IMG/VR virus record: IMGVR_UViG_3300005340_000001
Span: 1 to 64,000 of that record
Length of the DNA stretch: 64,000 nucleotides
Origin: a virus
Strand: one strand, 5' to 3'
Positions within the stretch are counted from its first letter, which is position 1, and each line of letters opens with the position of its first letter. A program made the position numbers and the translations under genes. Below are positions 24,801 through 32,497 of the stretch, piece after piece. The notes beneath the pieces were generated by a model that was given only the letters and a program-made list of their open reading frames with translations, was not told the DNA's origin and made no database searches.

Positions 24801-25778
24801 GGTGCGAACAATCTCACGATGGACCGCACGATGGAGAACATCAACTACGTCGCCGAGCGGCAAGCGCAGACGCAGGGCGGCAGATGGAAGATGATCGGTA
24901 CGCCCGAGGAGCGAGCGCAACGGCTTGAGGAGTGGAAGGCCGAAGCTCTCACGTCGATCAAGAAGGCCGTGGCCGACGCGCAGGTGCGCATCCGCGTCAC
25001 CACCGACACGCTCGAGAAGATCCTCAAGGAAGGCCGTTTCAAGAGTCAGTTCGAGACCGGCACGTCGAAGGGAATGCTCGACGCCGATCTGCGAGCTCGA
25101 GCCGAAGAGCGAATGTTCGGCTACCCGAAGAGCCTGCCGGACGAAGAGAGGCCGATCTACGGGTACCTCGCCGGCTCCGCCGACGAGACACACGGCGTCG
25201 AGCAGTACGGCGACCTGATCGTCAACCTCAAGCCGGAGACGAACGAACGGACGACGTTCTCGCTCATCGACTCGCTCGGACCGGGCCGAGACGGAGAGAT
25301 CATCCCCTCGCCGCTGAACGATCCGAGCCTGACTTCGTGGTGGGGCGGCGCGAACCCCGTCGAAGCGAACGGCGACGTCGCGGACATGACGTACGGCTCA
25401 TACGCCGAGGCGCAGATCCACGGCGGCGTCGCGCTCAGCGACATCGACCAGGTCATCTTCTCCGCCGAGCGCGAGCAGGAGCGCATCCAGGGCGCGACCG
25501 CGATGGCGAACATCATGCGCGACAACCTCGCCGAGAAGCAGCGAGAGCTCGACGCGCTACGCGAGGCCGTCAAGGGCACGTCGAACACGAGCGCACTCGC
25601 GGCGGCTGAGGACGCCGTCGCGCGAGCTCAAGAACAGGCGGACGAATGGCTCGCCCGTTCCGAGCAGACGATGATGGAGGGCACGCACCTCCGCGAGTTG
25701 CTCGACGAGCTCGAGATCCGCTGGCACATGGTCGACACGTACCGAGAGCTCGGCGGCGGCAACAGCCAGAACGACTAG
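21867..25778 (+). CDS. MuF minor head protein with multi-domain C-terminal effector
   Basis: A 1303-residue protein; MuF head proteins are usually 300-500. In order: a Cys-containing N-terminus (ACATCSFYGAG); a 2H phosphoesterase/LigT-like domain at about 110-260 with HVTLAYLG at 140 and HLTV at 222; the MuF/SPP1 gp7 domain at about 295-475, with TMIARTELAGAVNGG near 377 and CRC at 463-465; a GNAT-like domain at about 600-735 (MYEQEGFRVVGRMKF at 695); a RelA/SpoT-like nucleotidyltransferase domain at about 790-930 (INDTLRYT at 839, FELQFHT at 898); an unrecognised domain at about 1040-1215 (RFKSQFETGTS at 1057, RPIYGY at 1095); and a coiled-coil end. MuF proteins with toxic C-termini are a known phage class, delivered with the virion or made in lysogens. 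The stop shares CTAG with the convergent gene. Confidence 0.82.
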   Translation: MSDRELVWAAWDGLREPVGAAAATIADGEGELPPLVHYRETANHDRACATCSFYGAGTAMRCGMFDTLVSPAMVCDEWAEGLPGVLPEQWQWSDLAEVTPPLVSAAPGVTSLSTMIAVKPRPLEAEAIAAPGGDPPENLHVTLAYLGEIEGELEPIVDALRIVAATHAPLEGVIGGYGAFDPPGVGILLPDVRGLVELRTDVCEALIAAEIDYSHDHGFEAHLTVTDVDGEPADGYPESAVGNALHFDELLVVRGDTEIIAIPFTGALPITAAALVAAAEPFCLPAELRGKTDPIRQAFVKAVMTPALEQAGLTWDITNPLAADVISRAGQHIVGISRTTQDDVMNVINYAHEQGLSVPDTAKAIRAHMAEASNVRATMIARTELAGAVNGGSLAAAKIAADVAGATATKTWMTAPGATYPRHEDYEGLDGQTVQLDGLFDVGGAELRFPGDPDGEAGEVINCRCTLEYSGERKSDTAGDNIDAAGEQRFSLEHHNRVLRAAHKRIDDFEPRLAAILQPILERAGDIAALRFEQLATNHLTAADDPANPAGWTPPAAEEILPVNCEELTDAGGLTSGHAEAGIRPLSAPSAGSGPGRPVVSFAETTDYESFNSALAENARPGFLTVHTPEELARDKVFISPDGESGFVVTPEHDLQNVFRNPGGIKGAGQQAVRKAVQEEGAATLDAYDGFLPDMYEQEGFRVVGRMKFVDEYAPEGWKFEEYGRPDIVFMAQNAPAETEVRLFTDWDEAKAYAASVAGEPIPPEVLDSAKAMISDAAAAEPEVTAELSGIADTAGGKMEGLENAVKENPSLVRKITGDLADARLADPSATVAEVSASINDTLRYTMTFPDGSYANGVQTTLARLEKDGYTQIKLKNYWGNADYQGINGVFEKNGQRFELQFHTPRTFELKTSLHPQYRAFQLSTDPAERLRLWNEMAAEQSKNPVPAGAFGIGQRVTHDAPVGADVMRVLRVQDIVPGANNLTMDRTMENINYVAERQAQTQGGRWKMIGTPEERAQRLEEWKAEALTSIKKAVADAQVRIRVTTDTLEKILKEGRFKSQFETGTSKGMLDADLRARAEERMFGYPKSLPDEERPIYGYLAGSADETHGVEQYGDLIVNLKPETNERTTFSLIDSLGPGRDGEIIPSPLNDPSLTSWWGGANPVEANGDVADMTYGSYAEAQIHGGVALSDIDQVIFSAEREQERIQGATAMANIMRDNLAEKQRELDALREAVKGTSNTSALAAAEDAVARAQEQADEWLARSEQTMMEGTHLRELLDELEIRWHMVDTYRELGGGNSQND

Positions 25779-26029
25779 GCCGCCGGCAGCAGCGCGGCGA
25801 CGCGCTCACGGACAGTCTCAAGCAGCTCGTCCGGCGCTGTCGGCTCGTCCCAGCCGGGCGAGTGCGCGGTGATCGCGCCGATCGCCGTCGGCTCGCCGAG
25901 GAAGTCAGTCACGACGTCGTAGACCCGCGCCGCCGGCAGACCAGCATTCGGCTCGCCGTCCGCGACCTTCCCCGCGTCTACGAGGAACCGCGTCGGCCCC
26001 TGCTGTCCGATGATCTTGAGCTCAGCCAA
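25775..26029 (-). CDS. Small hypothetical protein, end of reverse operon
   Basis: An 84-residue protein starting at TTG 26029, overlapping the previous stop by 8 bases. It has an N-terminal strand (LAELKIIGQQGPTRFLVDAG) and an acidic helical end. Its stop meets the MuF effector stop tail to tail. It could be an immunity partner for that effector, but only its position suggests this. Confidence 0.5.
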   Translation of the reverse strand: MAELKIIGQQGPTRFLVDAGKVADGEPNAGLPAARVYDVVTDFLGEPTAIGAITAHSPGWDEPTAPDELLETVRERVAALLPAA

Positions 26030-26315
26030 CTGCGAGGTCCTCGCGCGGCCACTGGAGGCCGCCGCCGATCGACGTCGCCGAGCGCTGCGCGCCGGCGAGA
26101 TCGGTCTGCTCGAGGAAGCCGGCATCCTGGAACCGCGTCAGGAGTTGCGGCCGATCGACCCAGCCGTTCGCCGTGAGCAGCTGAATGTCGGGCCCGTTCC
26201 GACGCACGACCAGCCGCGGCGAGCCGTCCTCGTTCGTCACGGTGAAGTAGTTCCACTGCGCGGTCTCCATCGCTGCGAAGCCTAGCGCCGTGGTCATCTC
26301 GAGCTCCTCGATCAT
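26022..26315 (-). CDS. Small hypothetical protein
   Basis: A 97-residue protein of the reverse operon. WNYFTVTNEDGSPRLVVRRN near residue 20 suggests a small beta-sheet domain; the C-terminus has LLTRFQDAGFLEQTDL. The start overlaps the upstream stop by 4 bases. No family is recognised. Confidence 0.55.
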   Translation of the reverse strand: MIEELEMTTALGFAAMETAQWNYFTVTNEDGSPRLVVRRNGPDIQLLTANGWVDRPQLLTRFQDAGFLEQTDLAGAQRSATSIGGGLQWPREDLAVG

Positions 26316-26518
26316 GGCGCTGCTCCGTACGGGCGCGGGATGACGCCCGCGGGCGCCCGGTGGACCTTCACCTTGCAGCGCGGCGAGAGGTCGTTGGCTC
26401 GGACCATGAACTCGACCTCTGCTCCGCAATCCGGGCACGCACCTTTGGCGGAGATCCACTGCTCGGACGTGACGGAGCGCTCCGCGCCGGATGCCGTGCA
26501 TCGCACGCCGGCGGCCAC
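26312..26518 (-). CDS. Small zinc-ribbon-like protein
   Basis: A 68-residue protein from GTG 26518 (sharing a base with the upstream TAG). CPDCGAEVEFMVRANDLSPRC is half of a zinc ribbon. Function unknown. Confidence 0.5.
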   Translation of the reverse strand: MAAGVRCTASGAERSVTSEQWISAKGACPDCGAEVEFMVRANDLSPRCKVKVHRAPAGVIPRPYGAAP

Positions 26519-27012
26519 TAGAGCCCCGGATCCGCGTCGGATGTGACGGTGAAGCCGTCGAAAGCGCCGCCGATCTCCGCCGGCTCGCGCTCGCTGTAGT
26601 ACGACCTCCGGGCCCGCTCGAGCCCGGCATGGAAGTCGCGGCCGCCGGCGTCGTGGCAGACGCATCCGCACGGCCGCGTGGCGCTGTAGACGAGCGGCGC
26701 GACGTATCCGTGGCACTCGTCATGCTGGCCGTGCACGCAGTTGACGGTGACCGAATTGGGTCCGGCGATCGCTCGAGCAAGAGATCGCCGCGTGAGATCG
26801 CGCTGCTCGCCGAGACCGACTCCGCGCCACTCGACGGCCGTCGACTGCCACGCGGGGCTCACGAGCGCAACGATCGGCGTGCAACCGCCGTCGCCGCTCG
26901 TGAATATCTGGCCCTCGTCCGAGCCGAGCGCCATCTCCGCGAGCTCGCGCTCCACGAACGGGCCCATGTCGTCGTTCTCGTACTCGATCCAGAAGTACTC
27001 CGCGGCCGTCAC
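26518..27012 (-). CDS. Hypothetical protein with Cys/His cluster
   Basis: A 164-residue protein. GTG 27012 is chosen because it overlaps the DUF3560 stop (GTGA). The N-terminus is acidic (YFWIEYENDDMGPFVERELAE); a NCVHGQHDECHGY stretch followed by RPCGCVCHDAG near residues 100-135 probably binds zinc. No family is recognised. Part of the reverse operon. Confidence 0.55.
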   Translation of the reverse strand: MTAAEYFWIEYENDDMGPFVERELAEMALGSDEGQIFTSGDGGCTPIVALVSPAWQSTAVEWRGVGLGEQRDLTRRSLARAIAGPNSVTVNCVHGQHDECHGYVAPLVYSATRPCGCVCHDAGGRDFHAGLERARRSYYSEREPAEIGGAFDGFTVTSDADPGL

Positions 27013-27698
27013 GACTCGTCCTTTGCCGGGCAAGTCGCGTGCGTCGCTTCGCGCGTGAGACGGAACCAGACGATCTGCTCGCCGCGGCTGATCTCTCCGC
27101 CGCAGTCGGCGCAGGTGCCCGGGTACCGGGACTCCATCTGCCGGCCGTGGCCGCGATCGCCTGCGGCGACCATCGCCTTCTCGCGCTCGAGCCGGTCGGC
27201 GCGCTGCCGCGCGTCTCGGATTCGAGCTCCGAGGTTCGTGAGCGAGTAGGTCGGATACGGAACTGCCTGCGACCGCTCGTAGGGCGTCATCGCGGCGAGC
27301 TCGGCCTTGTGCTCCTTCCGGTACTCGGCGTTCGCACGCTTCCGCTCGTCGCGCTGCGCCTCGAGCCGGTCGGCCTTCGCGCGCAGCTGCTCGACCGCGT
27401 CCTCGTCGTCATCGAAGATCGCGACCTCGAGTTGCCGCTCGATGCTGTCCGCGGCCGCTGCGTGGCGCTCGGCCTTCGCGCCCTCTTCGATGCTCCGGCT
27501 CGCGAGCGTCTGCATCCGCTCGACGTCGCGGCGAGCTCTCCGCTCCGAGTGATGGCCGACGAGAATCGGCTGGCCCATCGGAATGCGATCGCCGATCGCG
27601 TGCTCCGCTTCGTACGCGGCGTCTGATCGCGCGCTGGCACTTCCTGCCCAGTCGCGCCTCTTCTCGGCTCTACGCTCGAGCCTCTCTCTGCGTGTCAT
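27009..27698 (-). CDS. DUF3560 domain protein
   Basis: A 229-residue protein. Its opening (ERLERRAEKRRDWAGSA) and GDRIPMGQPILVGHHSERR, RARRDVERM are diagnostic of DUF3560, a family carried by plasmids, conjugative elements and some phages. A long charged coiled-coil follows and the C-terminus has a CADCGGEISRGEQI zinc pair. A GGGAGA ribosome site and an AT-rich promoter element (27725-27738) precede it. The molecular function is unknown. Confidence 0.75.
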   Translation of the reverse strand: MTRRERLERRAEKRRDWAGSASARSDAAYEAEHAIGDRIPMGQPILVGHHSERRARRDVERMQTLASRSIEEGAKAERHAAAADSIERQLEVAIFDDDEDAVEQLRAKADRLEAQRDERKRANAEYRKEHKAELAAMTPYERSQAVPYPTYSLTNLGARIRDARQRADRLEREKAMVAAGDRGHGRQMESRYPGTCADCGGEISRGEQIVWFRLTREATHATCPAKDES

Positions 27699-27724
27699 GC
27701 GGTCTCCCTTCCGCTAGTGATGAC

Positions 27725-27738
27725 GGTATAAATATATC
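27725..27738 (-). promoter_or_regulatory. AT-rich dyad, reverse promoter or operator
   Basis: GGTATA-AA-TATATC on the plus strand; on the minus strand it reads GATATATTTATACC, 27 nt before ATG 27698. It contains good -10 hexamers in a very GC-rich genome and is almost palindromic. Related elements occur at 29634, 35799 and 61074. Confidence 0.55.
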
Positions 27739-27750
27739 AGGACGTGCGGC

Positions 27751-28275
27751 TTACCGATACGCCTTGCGCCGGCCGAGCTCCGCCACGCGCGCGTTCGCTT
27801 CGGCCGCGGTTGGCATGTCCACGATCGGCTCCTCGCCGCGCGCGCGAGCTCGAGCTCCGGCTTGCCGCAGAGCTGTCAGCGCCGGATCGTCGGTCTCGTC
27901 GATCTCCCAGACGTCGGCGAAGATCGGGATCAGCGACTCGCCGCCGTCGATGATGTAGACGCGGACGACGCAGTTGCGATAGTTCCCCTCGATGCCGTAG
28001 AAGCCGGGGTACCAGCCGTCGTCGTCGCCGGTCGCGCCGGGCCGCTCAAGCGATCCGATCGCGATCGCGCTCACCTTCGGGATGGCGAGCTCGCTGATCG
28101 CAGCCTTGATCGCCTCGCCGGGCATGAAGCCGACCGTCAGCGGCCGGCCGATCGGAACGCTCTGCCACTCGAGGCTTTCGGCTTCGCTGCTCGCCGCGTC
28201 GCGGCCGCCGATCCGCTCGACAACCTCGGCGCCGACGTTCGTCCAGTCGCGTCTAGCTTGTTCGATGACGCTCAT
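27751..28275 (-). CDS. Hypothetical protein
   Basis: A 174-residue soluble protein. ATG 28275 overlaps the upstream stop by ATGA. DGWYPGFYGIEGNYRNCVVR and a VYIIDGGESLIPIFADVWE strand pair near residue 110 suggest a mixed alpha/beta fold. Not recognised. It is the last gene before the second promoter of the reverse operon. Confidence 0.55.
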   Translation of the reverse strand: MSVIEQARRDWTNVGAEVVERIGGRDAASSEAESLEWQSVPIGRPLTVGFMPGEAIKAAISELAIPKVSAIAIGSLERPGATGDDDGWYPGFYGIEGNYRNCVVRVYIIDGGESLIPIFADVWEIDETDDPALTALRQAGARARARGEEPIVDMPTAAEANARVAELGRRKAYR

Positions 28276-28988
28276 GATGCGACCGCATCGGTCGAGCAGT
28301 CGCCGCCCTGCCGATAGCTCGTGAACTGGTGAAAGACCGTCGAGAGCCGCTCCGTGTCGGTCTCGACCATGTGGTACAGCCTCCCGTCGCTCCAGTCGAC
28401 TTTCAGCGGGACTAGCTGATCCCACGTGGAATAGCTTCCCGTCGGGTCGCCGAGGTCGCGGCCGAGGATCTCGCCGAATGCGGCGAAGATCGCTGCCTTC
28501 CATTCGGGCGACGTCTCCCGCTGGGTCATGATGTGATCGGCGCCGATCGAGACCAGCTCCGAGTTCGGCGTCGGCGCGCTGCCGTAGACCTCTTCCAGCG
28601 TCGAGCCCTGGCCGCCGGCGTAAGCGATGCTCACTGTGCCGTCCGGATTGAGCCAGTGCCGGTTGTACGTCTTGAGGTCGATCATCGAGTCGAAGCGCGA
28701 GCCCGCGAAGACGGCGGTCACGTCGTCAACCTGCTTCGTGGTCGGCCCGTCGATCCAGTCGATGCTGATGCTCGAGCCGCCGGAATACCGGCTACTCCTG
28801 ACCGTGAACTTCTGGCCCGGGAACGCCTTCTTCAGCTGCGCCCGAATCAGCTTCGCGGTCTCTGGATCGTCCAGGCGTCTCGGCGAGACGATCTGGAGCT
28901 CTTCCGTGCTGGTCAAGCGCGGCGGCTCGAGCGGCTGCCTTCTCGTCTGCCGTGTGCGCGACCCGAACGAGCGAGTCGGGATCGACAC
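28272..28988 (-). CDS. LPD29-like domain protein (second frame)
   Basis: The frame carries a clear LPD29-type (large polyvalent protein associated) domain: AKLIRAQLKKAFPGQKFTVR, RYSGGSSISIDWIDGPTTKQV and a DDVTAVFAGSRFD helix, then NRHWLNPDG. Such domains are found in polyvalent proteins of phages and conjugative elements. The first 25 residues from ATG 28988 look random; natural sequence starts near LTSTEELQIV (nt 28918). It is therefore probably the C-terminal part of the zinc-finger gene just upstream, joined by a frameshift. Confidence 0.7.
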   Translation of the reverse strand: MSIPTRSFGSRTRQTRRQPLEPPRLTSTEELQIVSPRRLDDPETAKLIRAQLKKAFPGQKFTVRSSRYSGGSSISIDWIDGPTTKQVDDVTAVFAGSRFDSMIDLKTYNRHWLNPDGTVSIAYAGGQGSTLEEVYGSAPTPNSELVSIGADHIMTQRETSPEWKAAIFAAFGEILGRDLGDPTGSYSTWDQLVPLKVDWSDGRLYHMVETDTERLSTVFHQFTSYRQGGDCSTDAVAS

Positions 28989-29406
28989 CGGCAGCGCTGT
29001 ATCCGTTGCACTGATAGCCCCAGCGCTCGTTCGCTTCGTAGTCGAAGTCGACCACCCGCGAGCCGAACTCCATCTCGCCGGTGTCGCGGCCGACCTTCTC
29101 GATCGTGGCCCATCCGCCGCCCGAGAAGCCGGGGATGCCGGCGTACCGGATGCGATCGCCGGGTTGCAGATCGCGGACTCGCTTCGAGAGGAGCTCGGTC
29201 AGCTTCGCCGCGGCAGCGGCGCCGCGCTTCGTGTACGTCCAGCCGCGGCCGCCGCACTTGAAGCAGCGGTCCTGCGTGAAAGCGTTGTAGGAATACCGGC
29301 CGCTTCCGCCACAGCGCGAACACGTCTGGACCTCGAAGATCGAGGTCTGCGGGTTCCGCGCGTCGGCGAACGCCGCTGCGGTGTTCTCGAGCTCGATGGC
29401 GCTCAT
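28792..29406 (-). CDS. Zinc-finger protein, probably N-terminal part of the LPD29 gene
   Basis: The first 160 residues look real: CSRCGGSGRYSYNAF and DRCFKCGGRGW form a DnaJ-type zinc finger, followed by KLTELLSKRVRDLQPGDRI and a beta-rich region. After about RVAHTADEKAAARAAA (nt 28925) the frame becomes the shadow of the LPD29 frame. Both frames joined near 28920 would give one protein of about 375 residues, the usual order for such proteins. Start ATG 29406 overlaps the upstream stop. Confidence 0.65.
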   Translation of the reverse strand: MSAIELENTAAAFADARNPQTSIFEVQTCSRCGGSGRYSYNAFTQDRCFKCGGRGWTYTKRGAAAAAKLTELLSKRVRDLQPGDRIRYAGIPGFSGGGWATIEKVGRDTGEMEFGSRVVDFDYEANERWGYQCNGYSAAGVDPDSLVRVAHTADEKAAARAAALDQHGRAPDRLAETPGRSRDREADSGAAEEGVPGPEVHGQE

Positions 29407-29606
29407 CAGAGGCCGTACGAGACGGCGAGCGCCTCGCTCTCCTCGATGCCGGCCTCAGCGATGCAGGCGTTGGCGATGCAGACCTCCGACTCGAACCGCT
29501 CCGCGGTCAGATGATCGAGCGTTCCGAACTCGAGCCGCATCCACGCTTCGACATGGCGCGGATCGCTCGTCGTGAGGCTCTCGATGGCTCTTGCGTAGTA
29601 ACTCAT
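29406..29606 (-). CDS. Small plasmid-type conserved protein
   Basis: A 66-residue protein (MSYYARAIESLTTSDPRHVE) with EAWMRLEFGTLDHLTAERF. It resembles a small protein common on actinobacterial plasmids and integrative elements. First gene of the reverse operon, with a GGGAGA site and an AT-rich promoter element upstream. Confidence 0.6.
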   Translation of the reverse strand: MSYYARAIESLTTSDPRHVEAWMRLEFGTLDHLTAERFESEVCIANACIAEAGIEESEALAVSYGL

Positions 29607-29633
29607 AGCGATCTCCCTTCGCTCTCTTCTCCC

Positions 29634-29647
29634 GATATAAATATATC
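29634..29647 (-). promoter_or_regulatory. AT-rich perfect dyad (GATATA-AA-TATATC)
   Basis: A perfect inverted repeat 27 nt upstream of the first reverse gene. It could serve as a -10 region (TATATT on the minus strand) and as an operator at once. It is also 100 bases upstream of the rightward protease gene, so it sits at the divergent start between the two blocks. Confidence 0.6.
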
Positions 29648-29749
29648 ACTCCTGCCGGAAGTTGCAAGTGCTATCGAGAGCTCTCCGCGCACCCCGTCGT
29701 AGGCTTCCGAGCGACCAAAGATCCGTCGATCGCGGAGGAGGACTGAAAA

Positions 29750-32497
29750 ATGGCCACTCATCGTGGAAGAGGTGCGAGGCGCCGCCGGTCGGCGCTCCGG
29801 TCGGGCGCTCACGGAAGCCGCCCCGTCAAGCGGACGCAGCAGAGCGCGGACCTCGTAGCCGTGCTCGAGCAGCGCCGCGAGGCGCGCGCGGGCGGCGAGC
29901 TCGCCGTCTCCGGATCGACGACGCTGACGCTCGGCGATCGCGACGCGAAGTGGGACGCCACCGCAGCGGAGAAGGCGGTGCGCGAGTGGTCCGGCGCCAC
30001 CGAGAAGCCGAACGCGCAGTACGCGAAGGCGTTCTTCCTCGAGCGCGGCGACGGCGAGAACTTCGACGACTACGGCCTCGGCTTCGCCGAGCCGGTCGAC
30101 GGCAAGCTCCAGGCGAACTGGGGCGGGATCACCGCGGTCGCCGGCGCGCTCTCCGGCGCGCGCGGCGGCGTCAAGGACGTGGCCGATTCCGACATCGCCG
30201 AGATCAAGACGAAGGTCGCCGACTACTACGCGAAGGCCGCGAAGAAGTACGGCTACGACTCGCTCAAGGCGCCGTGGGAAGCCGTGGCCGAGGCGTCGAT
30301 CGCGTTCGCGCTCGAGCACGGACTCGACATCTTCTACGCCAACGGCGAGGACGGCACCGAGGTCTACGCCGGCATGGGCGGCGACTTCAACCCGGTCGAG
30401 CTGGTCGACGTCCAGAAGCGCGCCGCTGCGCACGCGCTCGCGTACGCGCAGCTTGGGCCCGACGCCGACGAGTCGCTGCTCGAGATGGCAGCTGCGCTCT
30501 GGCTGGACGAGCTCGCCGCGCCCGAGACGATCACGGCCGCGGTCGGCGACGTCGCGTGGGCGCCGGAGGACGGCTTCCGCGACCTGATCTGCGACGTGAA
30601 CGACGCGCTCGCGGAGATGGACTTGCCGCGGGGAGACGGAGACGAATACGGCTACATGCCGCACGTCGTCGACGCGGCGATCCGGCTCGACAAGGTGCTC
30701 ATCGGCTGCGGCGACGGCGACTACTACGTCGCGCCGATCACGGTCGGCGACGACAACGAGCCGATCGTCTCCGACCCGTCCGAGTGGGTGCCGGTCGAGA
30801 AGGGCATGATCGAGGTCGCGCCCGAGACGCCGGACGGCGACGCCGCTATGCGCACCGGAATCGCTCAGCTTGCCGGCATCGGTCGGCTCGTGTTCGCAGC
30901 GGTCGCCGACGAGGTCGAGGCGACGCTGCCCGAGGCGCACCAGCCGGGCTCGAGGATGCCGGCGCGCAATCCTTCGCCGCGCACGCCGGCCGCGCCGGCG
31001 GCATCGACCGCAGCGCCCGAGGGACCGACGGCATGGAGCGCGATCCTCGCTCCGGAGGGCAAGCTGACCTCCGACGGGCGCGCGTTCGCGCCCGGCTCGA
31101 TCACGTGGCGCGAGCTGCCGCTCACGCTCATGGCCATGATCGAGACGAGCGAGGGCGGCCACGTCGGAGCTCAGGTCGCCGGCCGCGTCGACGACATCTG
31201 GCGCGACGATGCCGCGGGACTCATCCGCGGCAAGGGCGTGTTCGACACCGGCGAGTACGGCTCGGAGATCAGCCGGCTCGTCGGCGACGAGACGCTCCGC
31301 GGCAACTCGGTCGACCTCGCCATCGGCGACTACATCACCGGCCCCCGGTCGGACTGGTTCGACGAGGACGGCAACTGGATCGGCGAGCTCGACAACGACG
31401 GGAAGTGGCAGCCAGCCAACGGCGGCTCCGCTGTCGGCCAGTCGATTCTCGACGTCTACAACGAGGACACGATCGCCGTCGTGCTCAGCGCCGAGATCGG
31501 CATGACCACGGTCTGCCCGTTCCCGGCGTTCGGCGTCGCGAAGATCGCGGTCGGCGACTCGCTCGTCGCCGGCGCGAACCCCGCGTTCTGGACGGTCACG
31601 CAGCAGGGCGGATGGACGGTCGAAGAGTGCACGCAGTGCACCGAGACGGTCGTCGCAGCTGCGGTCGAGTCCGAGCAGAGCGAGTTCGTTCCGAACATCC
31701 TCTCCGATGACGGCGAGAATTGGCGGGTCGCGAACTACCTCAACGCCGAGGATGTGCGCTTCACCGGCACATACGAGGAGTGCGTCGAGCACCTTCGCCA
31801 GTACGCGTCGGTCTCGGAGTCGTCGTCGGGAGACGCTCTCACCGCCGCGGCGGCCGGCCTCGTGCCGGAGCGCCCGCCGGCGGAGTGGTTCGAGAACCCG
31901 AACTTCGCCGAGCCGACCGCGATCACCGTCGATGACGACGGTCGGATCAGCGGACACGCCGCCGCGTGGGGCGTCTGCCACATCGGCTTCCCGTCCGTGT
32001 GCCGCACGGCGCCGCACTCCAAGACCGACTACGCGTACTTCCACCTCGGCGAGATCGTCGTCGAGGACGGCTCGAGGATCGCGTGCGGCCAGATCACGCT
32101 CGACGCGCCGCACGCCGACCTTCGGCTCGGCCGGTCGGCTGCGACGAGCCACTACGACCACACCGGCACCGTCGTCGCGCATGTGCGCTGCGGCGAGGAC
32201 GAGCACGGCATCTGGGTCGCCGGAGCTCTCCAGCCGGACGCGCCGGCCGACAAGGTGCGGCTCCTGCGCGGGTCGAAGCTGTCGGGCGACTGGCGCGACG
32301 GTGAGCTCGTAGCGCTGCTCGCGGTCAACGTGCCCGGCTTCCCGGTTCCGCGCCAGCAGGCGCTCGCTGCGTGCGGAGCGGACGGCGATCAGGTGCTCGC
32401 GCTCGTCGCCGCGGGGATCCCGGTGTTCGAGGCGGAGCTCTCCGAGGACGAGCTCGAGCGGTTCTCCGAGCTCCGCGAGCTCGCGCAGGCGAGCTAG
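29750..32497 (+). CDS. Prohead (capsid maturation) protease
   Basis: A 915-residue protein with a GGAGGAGG site. The protease-like region is at about residues 425-560: GPTAWSAILAPEGKLTSDGR, SITWRELPLTLMAMIE, WRDDAAGLIRGKGVFDTGEY, and LRGNSVDLAI with a candidate catalytic Ser. This order matches capsid maturation proteases of actinobacteriophages, which cleave scaffold and capsid. The N-terminal 300 residues hold a DAKWDATAAEKAVREW segment and an ANWGGITAVAGALSGARGGV motif found in HK97-type protease/scaffold proteins. The C-terminal 250 residues repeat a protease-like ITVDDDGRISGHAAAWGVCH segment. Confidence 0.8.
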   Translation: MATHRGRGARRRRSALRSGAHGSRPVKRTQQSADLVAVLEQRREARAGGELAVSGSTTLTLGDRDAKWDATAAEKAVREWSGATEKPNAQYAKAFFLERGDGENFDDYGLGFAEPVDGKLQANWGGITAVAGALSGARGGVKDVADSDIAEIKTKVADYYAKAAKKYGYDSLKAPWEAVAEASIAFALEHGLDIFYANGEDGTEVYAGMGGDFNPVELVDVQKRAAAHALAYAQLGPDADESLLEMAAALWLDELAAPETITAAVGDVAWAPEDGFRDLICDVNDALAEMDLPRGDGDEYGYMPHVVDAAIRLDKVLIGCGDGDYYVAPITVGDDNEPIVSDPSEWVPVEKGMIEVAPETPDGDAAMRTGIAQLAGIGRLVFAAVADEVEATLPEAHQPGSRMPARNPSPRTPAAPAASTAAPEGPTAWSAILAPEGKLTSDGRAFAPGSITWRELPLTLMAMIETSEGGHVGAQVAGRVDDIWRDDAAGLIRGKGVFDTGEYGSEISRLVGDETLRGNSVDLAIGDYITGPRSDWFDEDGNWIGELDNDGKWQPANGGSAVGQSILDVYNEDTIAVVLSAEIGMTTVCPFPAFGVAKIAVGDSLVAGANPAFWTVTQQGGWTVEECTQCTETVVAAAVESEQSEFVPNILSDDGENWRVANYLNAEDVRFTGTYEECVEHLRQYASVSESSSGDALTAAAAGLVPERPPAEWFENPNFAEPTAITVDDDGRISGHAAAWGVCHIGFPSVCRTAPHSKTDYAYFHLGEIVVEDGSRIACGQITLDAPHADLRLGRSAATSHYDHTGTVVAHVRCGEDEHGIWVAGALQPDAPADKVRLLRGSKLSGDWRDGELVALLAVNVPGFPVPRQQALAACGADGDQVLALVAAGIPVFEAELSEDELERFSELRELAQAS

